Source of the DNA: SZUA-265 sp965651905
GTDB taxonomy: Bacteria > Myxococcota_A > Polyangia > Polyangiales > Polyangiaceae
Assembly: GCA_965651905.1 (NCBI GenBank)
Contig: CBFGUG010000026.1
Coordinates: 32,486-96,485, forward strand
Length of the DNA stretch: 64,000 bases
Reading direction: 5' to 3'
The notes under the pieces are model-generated. The model did no database searches. It saw only the letters and a program-made list of their open reading frames with translations, and was not told the DNA's origin. The translations under genes and the position numbers were made by a program. Below, in pieces: positions 25,369 to 33,197 of this stretch (its first letter is position 1; every line of letters starts with the position of its first letter).

Positions 25369-25827
25369 GGTACTGCCCAGTAGCACTTTTTCAGAAGCGC
25401 TTGAAGCGACGTCGCTCGCTCTCGAGTGAATCGTTTCTCTGGTCACGCCCCTAGCAGTTGCACGCGGAGCATGGCGCACAGCGTTAATCGGTCTTCGGTG
25501 GACAGCGAGCGCTTGCCACAAAAGGCGAAAGCGCGCCGCTAGGGCACGCTCTCCTAAGAATAAGGGGAAATCAGTGAGGAAACAGGGGAGGGGCAATTTG
25601 GCCGTGCGCCACGGGGGCACCCGGTCGGGCTTCCGCTCTCAGGCCACTGCCGTCAGCGGTATGCGCAAGCGCTGCAGCAACTTCTTGATGTAACGCATGA
25701 GTCTGACCACTTTCGGCCGTCACCTAGTCGCGACAGCTGCGCATCTTGTATCCAAGTGTGGGCAAGATCGCAAGGGGATCGGTATCTCGGCGCAGCAATC
25801 CGTTCAGGCAGATCACTGCAGCAAAGT
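25369..25827. other. Intergenic stretch without a recognisable gene
   Basis: This 459-base region lies between the lipoprotein start and the purE remnant. On the minus strand it contains short protein-like stretches in different frames (for example KVVRLMRYIKKLLQRL near 25690, preceded by an in-frame stop). They may be further debris of a decayed gene, but no family is recognised and no promoter is convincing. Confidence 0.5.
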
Positions 25828-26076
25828 TCAGCGCTCGCACCATTTCTCACCGTCTTTCGTTCGGTTGCGCGGGCCGGCCCAGGGGAGCAGTCGACCGCGC
25901 ACGGCAGCTTCGCGGGGCGGCGACCGCGAGAACCTTTTTGGTCCAGGCTTGCCGATCGCGGCAGTGGCGATAGGCGCGCTTGCTGGCATCTGCACCGTCG
26001 AAAGCAGTGAATCCAGACCCTGCAATGCGGGGCCCTGCATCGGAACACCCCACAAGGGAAGTGTCGTGTAGTGCAC
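25828..26076 (-). pseudogene. purE: purE remnant (N5-carboxyaminoimidazole ribonucleotide mutase fragment)
   Basis: The minus-strand frame contains TTLPLWGVPMQGPALQGLDS and then LLSTVQMP...PIATAAIGKPGPK. This matches, in order, the highly conserved core of PurE (E. coli TLVPVLGVPVQSAALSG VDSLYSIVQMP.GIPVGTLAIGKAGA). Everything N-terminal to it is missing: an in-frame TGA lies at 26095-26097 and the M28-like gene begins at 26122 on the other strand. After the GKPGPK motif the sequence diverges from PurE (expected NAALLAAQIL), probably through a frameshift. Lacking the first roughly 100 residues, it cannot make an active enzyme. Confidence 0.6.
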
Positions 26077-26121
26077 TCCGCGCGGGTTTCGATGTCAACG
26101 CAACGCGTGTAGATCGGGACG

Positions 26122-27258
26122 ATGAGGACTCTTGCGCTTGTTGCGATCGTGACAGGGACCGTTTCGCTCGGGTGTTCCAGCCCGGCCACGCCCGGGCGTT
26201 CCACTAGCCCGGCAGAAGTGGCTGCGTCGCCCAAGCCACAGCCGACCAGCCCGCCCTCAGCGCCAACGTTACCTCCGCTCACCGCGGAAGAGTTACGCTG
26301 GGTGGAGCCGCTGCGCCGAGACATTCTCGCGCTCACGCAGGTCGGGGCCCGGAACATCGACGATCCCCTCGCTCTAGCAGACGCCATCGATTGGCTCAGC
26401 ACGCGCCTCACCGACGAGGGGTTGGCTGTACAGCGACAGGGGTTCTCGCACGGTGACGAGGTGCAGCAGAACCTGCTCGTGCGGTTTCCTGGTTTACGAC
26501 TCGGCAACCAGAGCATCGTCGTCGGGGCGCGTCTGGATTCGGCATTGGGTTCGCCAGGAGCCGACGACAACGCCAGTGGCGCCGCCGTGCTCTTGTGTTT
26601 GGCGCGGCGTTTCAAGGACCAGCGTCACCTCCGCACATTGGATATCGTCTGGTTCACCGACGCCAGTGGGCGGCGTGACCGTGCAGCGAGCGGCGCGAGC
26701 GCGTACGTGGAAGCGGCCAAGAAAGACGAGACTCGCAGCATTCGCGCGATGCTCGAGCTCAATGGCGTTGGGGTTTACAGTTCCGAGCCCAACTCCCAGC
26801 GCTACGACGAGACGCTGGTTCATGGGCGCAGCGTAGGTGATTTCGTCGGGTTCTTGTCGTACCCGGAACACGCCCAGATTGCTGGCGGCTTCAGGCATGC
26901 GCTCGAAACCCAGGGCAGCTTGCCGCTGAGTCGGTTCGTGGTGCTCAGCGACGCTTCGCCCGTACCCGACGCCGCTCACACGGAGTTCCTACGAGCGGGC
27001 ATCCCCGCGATGATGCTTTATGACACGCACGCGCTGCGCAACCCCCGCTTCGGCGGTCCACGAGACACTGCCGAAGATCTGGACTACCAGGCCATGGCTC
27101 GTTTGGTAGAGGGCGTGGGTAGGGCTCTGTTGGAGCTGACTGGACCTGCAGGGCAAGCGCCAGTAACCCCACACGGCTATGGATCGCCCGGCGAGGAGGC
27201 GTCACGCGAGCTCCACGATCCCCCAAACGATGGCAGCCGTGAGAGCGCCAGCAACTAG
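26122..27258 (+). CDS. M28-like (aminopeptidase-fold) lipoprotein with substituted metal ligands
   Basis: The N-terminus is a lipoprotein signal (MRTLALVAIVTGTVSLGC, Cys18) followed by a Pro-rich linker. The core keeps the M28 frame (IVVGARLDSALGSPGADDNA, then SGAAVLL; LRTLDIVWFTD; HTEFLRAGIPAMMLYDT; GGPRDTAEDLDY). However, the first ligand His of the usual AH.D is Arg137, the usual catalytic Glu-Glu is Asp180-Ala181, and the last His of the usual YH..DT is Gly. Asp148 of GADDN is present. It is probably a non-catalytic member, though unusual metal binding cannot be excluded. The 3' end overlaps the convergent pgpA by 57 bases. Confidence 0.75.
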   Translation: MRTLALVAIVTGTVSLGCSSPATPGRSTSPAEVAASPKPQPTSPPSAPTLPPLTAEELRWVEPLRRDILALTQVGARNIDDPLALADAIDWLSTRLTDEGLAVQRQGFSHGDEVQQNLLVRFPGLRLGNQSIVVGARLDSALGSPGADDNASGAAVLLCLARRFKDQRHLRTLDIVWFTDASGRRDRAASGASAYVEAAKKDETRSIRAMLELNGVGVYSSEPNSQRYDETLVHGRSVGDFVGFLSYPEHAQIAGGFRHALETQGSLPLSRFVVLSDASPVPDAAHTEFLRAGIPAMMLYDTHALRNPRFGGPRDTAEDLDYQAMARLVEGVGRALLELTGPAGQAPVTPHGYGSPGEEASRELHDPPNDGSRESASN

Positions 27259-27663
27259 ATCATCCAACATGATGCCGAGTCCCGGGGGCTGGGCACGTTC
27301 AGCTTGTCGAATAGGCGGCGGCTTGCTGATGTCGAGCAAGCGAAACAGCGCAAAGGCTGATGCTTGCCACCACCACGCCTCATCCCGCACGACCGCCATG
27401 GCGATGAGCACTCCCGCAACCTCGTCGATGACCACCAAACCCGGGTCCTTTTGACCGAGCGCCTTGGCGACTGCCCCCGAGCTCCAGATTCCGAGCGCGC
27501 TGATCGCCACGATTGCTCCGACATGCATCGCCATCGGCGACAGCGTCAGCAGCAGGTGCAGGGGCACCGCGCCGAGCGACCCTGCGGTACCTGGTGCCCA
27601 CTTGGCGTGCCCACACCCAAACCAGGTGGCGATCCAGTACGCTGGAGTTCGTGTCGCGCTCAC
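27202..27663 (-). CDS. pgpA: Phosphatidylglycerophosphatase A
   Basis: This 153-residue integral membrane protein has the PgpA signatures FGCGHAKWAPGTAGSLGAVP, DPGLVVIDEVAG (catalytic Asp-Glu) and PPGLGIMLDDLVAGA, with four hydrophobic segments. It dephosphorylates phosphatidylglycerophosphate to phosphatidylglycerol in the inner membrane. Translation appears to start at GTG 27663; no Shine-Dalgarno is evident. It is convergent with, and overlaps by 57 bases, the M28-like gene. Confidence 0.9.
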   Translation of the reverse strand: MSATRTPAYWIATWFGCGHAKWAPGTAGSLGAVPLHLLLTLSPMAMHVGAIVAISALGIWSSGAVAKALGQKDPGLVVIDEVAGVLIAMAVVRDEAWWWQASAFALFRLLDISKPPPIRQAERAQPPGLGIMLDDLVAGALTAAIVWGIVELA

Positions 27664-27823
27664 GCGAGCACACTAGCGTAGCGCTGGGTTCGACGTCACT
27701 TCGAACCTTTCTACGTCGCACGAAACTCGCCGTGCCCGTACGCGCCTCCTGGCGTGTCCCCCCGCGCGGCGCGCTTCTGAACGGCAAGTTCCTTGGCTCG
27801 TTTCCGAACCCTCGCGGACGCCC

Positions 27824-28462
27824 CTAGTTTCGAACGATCCGACAGCTCTCTGCCACGGCAACGGGGGCTCGCTTTTCGGTGTACCACTTCTTGTTGAACT
27901 CCCAACGCACGTCGACACCATCCATTTGTCCGACGAAACGCAAGCGACAGCGCGCGATGAAACGTCTGAGGGTCTTTTCGGCCACGCCGCGGGCGGGTTC
28001 GTAGTGACGGCGCATGGCGATATCAGGAGTGGTCCATAAACCTGCAACAAGCACCAGGTGGTTGCCACGTGCGGTGCGGTAGGGCTGAATCAAGTCGACG
28101 CGATTGTCGTCTGCGGGTTTGCTGCGGTCATGGCGCCTGCGTCGCTTGTCGTCCTTGTACTCGCAGCGCGCGCCTTCGAACTCGCGGTCATCCGCGCACG
28201 CCAGACGCTCCGCGTCCTTGGTCACTAGGGTGAGGTCCACTTCCAAAACACTACCCGGTTGCCATTCGTCCGGGTTGGGGGGCGGCAGTTCCCGACCGAG
28301 CCAGCTGTCCATCGAAGCATCCAGTTTGGCGTTGACGACGTCGCAGGACACGAAACCGACGAACAGCGCCGCTACCGCCGAGGCAACCAAACGCCAATCG
28401 AACACGAACCAGAAGCGTGGGGGCTTCGGGGCTGAGGCGTTCGACGAGCGGCGCTGCGACAC
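27824..28462 (-). CDS. Hypothetical membrane-anchored protein
   Basis: This 212-residue protein has a basic N-terminus, one transmembrane segment (LVASAVAALFVGFVSCDVV), and an extracytoplasmic domain with Cys residues (RLACADD..., GARCEY, IARCRLRF, ESCRIV) and a highly basic loop (KDDKRRRRHDRSK). The pattern DIAMRRHYEPARGVAEKTLR recalls nothing I can name. It stands alone between pgpA and the STAS-like gene on the same strand. Even Cys spacing suggests disulfides in the periplasm. The function is unknown. Confidence 0.65.
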   Translation of the reverse strand: MSQRRSSNASAPKPPRFWFVFDWRLVASAVAALFVGFVSCDVVNAKLDASMDSWLGRELPPPNPDEWQPGSVLEVDLTLVTKDAERLACADDREFEGARCEYKDDKRRRRHDRSKPADDNRVDLIQPYRTARGNHLVLVAGLWTTPDIAMRRHYEPARGVAEKTLRRFIARCRLRFVGQMDGVDVRWEFNKKWYTEKRAPVAVAESCRIVRN

Positions 28463-28521
28463 GCGCCAGTCCTACACCCGTGAGAGACTCGGCTCAACGC
28501 CAAAGCCCGGATCACGGCTTG

Positions 28522-29064
28522 CTACCCGCGGACCGCACCCTTGAGGGGGCGCGACGACCTCGGGGGAGCAGGAGTGTCGTCCATCATCGGACGCAACGCC
28601 TTGCGCAGCGGACGGATGCGCACGCTACTGTTGCGCGGTGGGATCGAGTCGACGACGATACCCTGCTGCCGAAGCGCGATGGTTCCGTGCAGGATCGCTT
28701 CATCCAGGGTCTGGCAGAACGTCTGTCGAGCGTTCTGCTCGTCAGTCCGCGCGCGTTCATCGAACTGCGTGACGGTGAAGAACTCTCTCTCCGATCGCGA
28801 CTTCACCACGACACTTTCGCGCAGCAGGACGGATCCAGCCTGCGCGAACAGCCAACGGCGGTGGGCGGCAAGCAGCTCGCGAGATGCGATTGGGATGAGC
28901 GCGCTTTCGGTCAGATCCAGGACGAGCGCGAACGGTTGTCGGAGCTCAGCGCAGCGCGTTGTTTCTTCGGCGTAACGGGCGACGGTTTCGGCTCCCCAGC
29001 GGACGGGTGCGACGAGTACTACGAGCGGCCAGCGGGAAATATCGCAATGCAGTCGGCTCGACAT
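28522..29064 (-). CDS. Hypothetical protein, possibly STAS/SpoIIAA-like
   Basis: This 180-residue protein begins with alternating strand and helix segments (WPLVVLVAPVRWGAETVARY, FALVLDLTESALIPIASREL). The central hydrophobic strand followed by a small-residue loop recalls the STAS/SpoIIAA phosphorylation-loop fold. The middle (SVLLRESVVVKSRSEREFF) also fits. The C-terminus is basic and Pro-rich. The assignment is only a structural impression. A 422-codon frame on the opposite strand across this region lacks protein-like composition, so this strand is preferred. It is divergent from the TerB-like gene. Confidence 0.55.
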   Translation of the reverse strand: MSSRLHCDISRWPLVVLVAPVRWGAETVARYAEETTRCAELRQPFALVLDLTESALIPIASRELLAAHRRWLFAQAGSVLLRESVVVKSRSEREFFTVTQFDERARTDEQNARQTFCQTLDEAILHGTIALRQQGIVVDSIPPRNSSVRIRPLRKALRPMMDDTPAPPRSSRPLKGAVRG

Positions 29065-29104
29065 GACGCGCCGAGCTTACGCACAGGTTTGCCCCAAGTC
29101 GACG

Positions 29105-29116
29105 CGACGATCGTCG
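29105..29116. repeat. Perfect 12-base palindrome in a divergent intergenic region
   Basis: CGACGATCGTCG is self-complementary and lies between two divergent genes (minus-strand gene starting at 29064, plus-strand gene from about 29327). It could be an operator. In sequence of this base composition such a palindrome can also arise by chance, and no second copy was noticed nearby. Confidence 0.25.
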
Positions 29117-29326
29117 TAAGATTCGAGATTTGCAGGATAACTCAAGCGCTTTCCGCACCCTGTCTCACACTGGGTATGGCTCGGGTTGGCTACTGCGTCG
29201 AACTTTGTGTCCGCACGGCGGTGCGCCTCCAAGCGTGTGAATTCACGAACCTCCCCGCGCTGAGTGGGGTTCGAGCCGACCAACTATCCCCACAGCGTCC
29301 TTGCTTGCCCTGGAGTCGGTGGATAT

Positions 29327-29872
29327 TTGTACACGGTGCTAGGTCCGGCTTGGGTCAACAAATTGGAAGGCTTGCGCGACCGCCTCGAGAGGCTCGGGCA
29401 GCGTCCGTCGATGCAATTCCCTACGGCAACGCCCGCGGTGATCGAAGCGATCGGTGTGCTGGAGACATTTGGTCCTGCGTGCGAGGCGATGTACCTGATG
29501 ATGGCGGCGGACGGAAAGGTGCTCAACGTCGAGCGCGAGGTCGCGCGCGGGGCACTCGAGATCGTGGGCGAAGGTCGCGTGCGCTCGGCGCACATGGAAG
29601 CGATGTTGGACGCAGCGGCGCGCGCCAGCGCAGTGCAGGGAACAGAGAAACGCTTGGCTGCCGTCGTCGACTCTCTGCGTGGTGACGCGGTAATGGCAGA
29701 GCTGGTCGCCGTCTTGTGTGCGGCGGTTGCCGTTGCGGATCGCGAAGTCAAGCCCGTGGAGCAGGCGTTGTTCGAGCGGCTCACCGCGGGATTGGGTATC
29801 GGCGAAGCGCGTCTGAGCGAGCTGGTTCAGCAGTTTCAAGAGAAGGCCAAGGCGCCCGCAGACGAAGCTTGA
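29327..29872 (+). CDS. TerB-like (tellurite-resistance/DUF533-fold) protein
   Basis: The protein of about 181 residues is helical, with the TerB-like core ACEAMYLMMAADGKVLNVER and a second pseudo-repeat VAVLCAAVAVADREVKPVEQ. The paired acidic loops are typical of the family, often with metal-binding Asp residues. The role in bacteria is not defined. The start is uncertain: the frame is open from ATG 29264, but the translation before residue 22 is implausible. TTG at 29327 (GGAG 11 bases upstream) or GTG at 29336 are better candidates. It is convergent with gpmI, 63 bases away. Confidence 0.7.
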   Translation: MYTVLGPAWVNKLEGLRDRLERLGQRPSMQFPTATPAVIEAIGVLETFGPACEAMYLMMAADGKVLNVEREVARGALEIVGEGRVRSAHMEAMLDAAARASAVQGTEKRLAAVVDSLRGDAVMAELVAVLCAAVAVADREVKPVEQALFERLTAGLGIGEARLSELVQQFQEKAKAPADEA

Positions 29873-29935
29873 AGCGTGGTCGTTCGGACCTGGGCACTCC
29901 ACGTGGACAGGTCCCGCTGCTACTCTCGCGCGTGT

Positions 29936-31588
29936 TCAGCCCAGCAGGGAGGGTTCGAAAGCTTCGGGGGCGTCGAAGCCCAACAGCTGCATCGTCGTCG
30001 CCGCGAGGTTGGCCAGTCCGGGCTTGGCGACCTTCGGCGACAGCGTCACTGCGCTTGCGCTCGGAACGTAGAGGTGGAGCGGTACGGGGTTGAGTGTGTG
30101 GCTCGTCTTCACGCGCAACTTGCCATTGCCATCTCGCACGAGCTGTTGATTCTTGTCGTGCTCGTACATCTCGTCGGCGTTGCCGTGATCTGCCGTCACC
30201 AGGAGCGCGCCTTTCGACTTCTTCACGAAACGCATGAGTCGCCCCACCTGTAAATCTACCGCCTCTACTGCCATGATTGCGGGATCGCGGCTGCCCGTGT
30301 GTCCGACCATGTCCCCGTTGGCGTAATTGAGCCTGGCATGACGGTATTTGCCCGTGGCCAGCTCCGAAAGCGTGCGATCCGTGATCTCGGCGGCTTTCAT
30401 CCAAGGGCGCTCGTCAAAGGGCAGTGTGTCACTCGGAATTTCGACGTACGTTTCGTTCTTGTCGTCGAACTTGCCACTGCGGTTGCCGTTCCAGAAATAG
30501 GTGACATGCCCGAACTTCTGCGTTTCGCTGATCGCTAATTGCGGCACGTCGTTACGAGCTAAGAATTCACCCAACGTGTGATCAATCGCAGGGGGCGCAA
30601 CCAAGAAACGTTTGGGGAGCTGTAAGTCGCCATCGTATTGCATCATGCCCGCATAAGCGACGTCTGGCCGCTGACCGCGGTCGAAGGCGGTGAACGTGTC
30701 CTGCTCGAAGGCTTGGGTGATCTCGATCGCGCGGTCGCCGCGGAAGTTGAAGAATATCACGGCGGCGCCGTCTCGAATCTGACCAACGGCCTTACCCTGA
30801 CCGTCCTTGATGACGAACGCGGGGAGGTTCTGATCACCGATGCCCGGCTGCTCGTCGCGGAAAGTCTGAATCGCCTCCCGGGCGCTGGCGAACGTCCGCC
30901 CTTCGCCGTGCACGTGGGTACGCCAGCCCAGCTCGACCATCTCCCACTGGGCTTCGTAGCGATCCATGGTCGTGGTCATCCGACCCCCGCCCGAAGCGAT
31001 GAGATAGTCGCGCCCCTTTTCGCGCAGCTTGGAAAGCAACGCCTCCAGGCGGTCGACGTAGATGAGCCCCGACGTCTCATGCACGTCACGGCCGTCGAGT
31101 AACACGTGAACGCGGATACTTTGGACGCCTTGCTTGTCGGCGTTCTCGATCATCGCTTCCAGGTGGCTGATGTTGCTGTGAACGTTGCCGTCGGACAACA
31201 GCCCGATGAAGTGTAGAGGCTGACCCGACTGGCGTACGCGTTCGCAGCTCGACCGCCAAGCTTCCCCTTCGAATAGCGCGCCGCTGGTTACCGCGTCTTG
31301 GACCAACTTGGCGCCTTGGTTGAAAACGCGCCCAGCGCCCAGGGCGTTGTGTCCGACTTCACTGTTACCCATGTCGCCGTCGCTCGGCATGCCGACGGCA
31401 ACACCGTGGGCGGCGAGCTCCGTCGTCGGGCAGTTCGCGGCTAGCCAATCGAGGTTTGGAGTTCTCGCGAGCCAAACCGCGTTGGACTCGTCCTCGATGC
31501 CGTTACCCACGCCGTCCATCACGCAAACGATGACGGGACCTTCGATGTTGGGGAGACTGGAGTTCTTCGCTAGCTGCCACTCGGCCAT
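29936..31588 (-). CDS. gpmI: 2,3-bisphosphoglycerate-independent phosphoglycerate mutase
   Basis: The 550-residue enzyme shows alkaline-phosphatase-superfamily motifs: CVMDGVGNG (first metal Asp), the phosphorylated Ser in DMGNSEVGH, LLSDGNVHSN, HVLLDGRDVHETSG, NYANGDMVGHTG and VTADHGNADEM (metal ligands). It interconverts 3- and 2-phosphoglycerate in glycolysis using two Mn ions. ATG at 31588 is preferred: the frame is open to 31786, but the extra 66 residues are basic and not found in the family. It is longer than E. coli GpmI (514), like the longer eukaryotic or plant type. It is divergently oriented from trkA. Confidence 0.93.
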   Translation of the reverse strand: MAEWQLAKNSSLPNIEGPVIVCVMDGVGNGIEDESNAVWLARTPNLDWLAANCPTTELAAHGVAVGMPSDGDMGNSEVGHNALGAGRVFNQGAKLVQDAVTSGALFEGEAWRSSCERVRQSGQPLHFIGLLSDGNVHSNISHLEAMIENADKQGVQSIRVHVLLDGRDVHETSGLIYVDRLEALLSKLREKGRDYLIASGGGRMTTTMDRYEAQWEMVELGWRTHVHGEGRTFASAREAIQTFRDEQPGIGDQNLPAFVIKDGQGKAVGQIRDGAAVIFFNFRGDRAIEITQAFEQDTFTAFDRGQRPDVAYAGMMQYDGDLQLPKRFLVAPPAIDHTLGEFLARNDVPQLAISETQKFGHVTYFWNGNRSGKFDDKNETYVEIPSDTLPFDERPWMKAAEITDRTLSELATGKYRHARLNYANGDMVGHTGSRDPAIMAVEAVDLQVGRLMRFVKKSKGALLVTADHGNADEMYEHDKNQQLVRDGNGKLRVKTSHTLNPVPLHLYVPSASAVTLSPKVAKPGLANLAATTMQLLGFDAPEAFEPSLLG

Positions 31589-31847
31589 ACGATCGCTCTT
31601 AGTGGCATCCCAAGCGCCGCGCAAAAGCAAATCCGTCGAGCCGGCCGAGCCACCGTTCGTGGCAGGGCGCAGCTGGTTTCTTCTGTGCACGCCCATGTTT
31701 CGTGAGGTCACTGGCACCGAGAACGCCAACCCCAAACGCCATCTCGCCACGCGCGTGAACGCAGTGTTCCCGCGGCGTTTTCGCAATTCGTCCGTCCACT
31801 AGAGTGGAGACTTGGCGACCGTGGGTGATCCGTATGAGGCTAGCGCC

Positions 31848-33194
31848 GTGAACGTGCTGATCGCTGGCGAGAACCTGATTGCCCTCAGGGTTGCCGAAGC
31901 TCTGATGTCTGACCACCAAGTCGTGTCACTGCGCAGCCAAGCCCTCGCGCCTTCGCGTTTCGATCGTTTGGATGTGCTGACGGTTCATGGGGAACCAACC
32001 TCGCCCGAGGCACTGCGTGCCGCCCGCGTCGCGGACACTGACGTGTTCGTCGGCAGCACGGACAGTGACGCACTGAACGTAGTGGCTTGTTTGGCGGCGC
32101 GGCGTCTCGGGGCACGCCGCACGATTTGCGTCGCGCAGAGCCCGGGGTTTCTCGAGGTGCGCGGGGAGGAACACGATTTGGCGGACTCGCTCGGTATCGA
32201 CCAAGTGATCCGTCCAGGCGAACAACTCGCCCGCGAGATCGTGCGCATCGTCACGGTCCCTCAGGCGTTGGACGCTCGGGTATTCGCCGACGGGCGCGTC
32301 GTGCTCTTGCGTTATGCCGTCGAAGAGGGCGCGCCCATCACCAGCGCACCGCTGAAAAAGCAACGCTTGCCCAAGGGCGCGTTGCTGGTGATGGTCCGCC
32401 GCGGTGAAAAAATGATCGTTCCCGAAGGCTCCACTCGTATCCAAGCGGGTGACAAAGTGATGGCCATGGGTAAACCTGAGGCGATCGAAGAGCTGACGGG
32501 TTCGCTGCTGGCTCACGTCGTGAAGCAGGAGCGGTTGGCAACAATCATCGGCGCGGGTTCGGTCGGACTCTCGATCGCGCGGGGTCTCGAACGAGCCAAG
32601 TGGTCCATCAAACTGCTCGAGGTCGACGCCGCGCGTTGTGACGCGGTCGCTAGTGAAGTGCGCGGAATGGTGTTACACGGCGACGGTGCCGATCTGGAAC
32701 TGCTGGAACAGGAGCAGATCGGAGAGTCCCCCGTCGTCATCTGCGTCACCAACAACGACGAGAAGAACCTGTTGGTGAGCCTGCTCGCCAAAGAGCTCGG
32801 AGCGCAACGCATCGTCACGCGTGCAGACCGTTTGGCGAACGAGCGCATGTTCGAGAAGGTTGGTATCGACGTGGTGCTGTCCGCACGCGGTGCGGCCGTG
32901 CGCTCGATCGTGCACAACATCGATTCCAGCCATGCGGACATTCGCGCCGAGCTGGAACATGGCTCGGCGTGCGTCATGGAGATCGTGTTGCCCGGCACGT
33001 TTTCCGCCACGCGACTGAGCGATCTTCGGCCCCCAGAAACCGCAGTGGTGGGGTCGATTCAGCGTGGTCGGCACCTGGTGGTGCCCCAGGGCTCGGACGA
33101 ACTGCACGCGGGGGATCAAATCCTGGTCTTCTGTGCGACCGATCACGAAGACGAAACGCGCGCGTTTTTTCTGCGCGTCGGCGAAAAGGGCTGA
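31848..33194 (+). CDS. trkA: Trk system potassium uptake protein TrkA
   Basis: This cytoplasmic regulatory subunit of about 448 residues has two RCK/TrkA units: TrkA_N, TrkA_C, TrkA_N, TrkA_C. The second nucleotide-binding motif is intact (ATIIGAGSVGLSIARGLE), while the first reads NVLIAGENLIALRVAEAL and has lost the normal GxGxxG. The TrkA_C domains end with VPEGSTRIQAGDKVMAMG and VPQGSDELHAGDQILVF. GTG at 31848 is preferred over TTG 31812 because TrkA proteins start M-N-V-LI and GAGG lies 9 bases upstream. trkH follows 3 bases later. It controls potassium flux through TrkH by binding NAD(H)/ATP. Confidence 0.92.
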   Translation: MNVLIAGENLIALRVAEALMSDHQVVSLRSQALAPSRFDRLDVLTVHGEPTSPEALRAARVADTDVFVGSTDSDALNVVACLAARRLGARRTICVAQSPGFLEVRGEEHDLADSLGIDQVIRPGEQLAREIVRIVTVPQALDARVFADGRVVLLRYAVEEGAPITSAPLKKQRLPKGALLVMVRRGEKMIVPEGSTRIQAGDKVMAMGKPEAIEELTGSLLAHVVKQERLATIIGAGSVGLSIARGLERAKWSIKLLEVDAARCDAVASEVRGMVLHGDGADLELLEQEQIGESPVVICVTNNDEKNLLVSLLAKELGAQRIVTRADRLANERMFEKVGIDVVLSARGAAVRSIVHNIDSSHADIRAELEHGSACVMEIVLPGTFSATRLSDLRPPETAVVGSIQRGRHLVVPQGSDELHAGDQILVFCATDHEDETRAFFLRVGEKG

Positions 33195-33197
33195 GCG

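Noticed and set aside
25653..26615. Minus-strand 320-codon frame covering the purE remnant and the 5' part of the M28-like gene
   Set aside because: It overlaps the M28-like gene, has no family and is rich in Arg, Ser and Cys. The PurE match lies in another minus frame.
29262..29300. tRNA-like TTCGAGC segment
   Set aside because: The T-stem does not pair (tgggg versus cgacc), and no acceptor or anticodon arm can be drawn around it.
28417..29685. Plus-strand frame of 422 codons across the STAS-like and TerB-like genes
   Set aside because: Composition is shadow-like (Arg/Ala-rich, no family), while the opposite-strand 180-codon frame and the overlapping TerB-like frame both look like real proteins.
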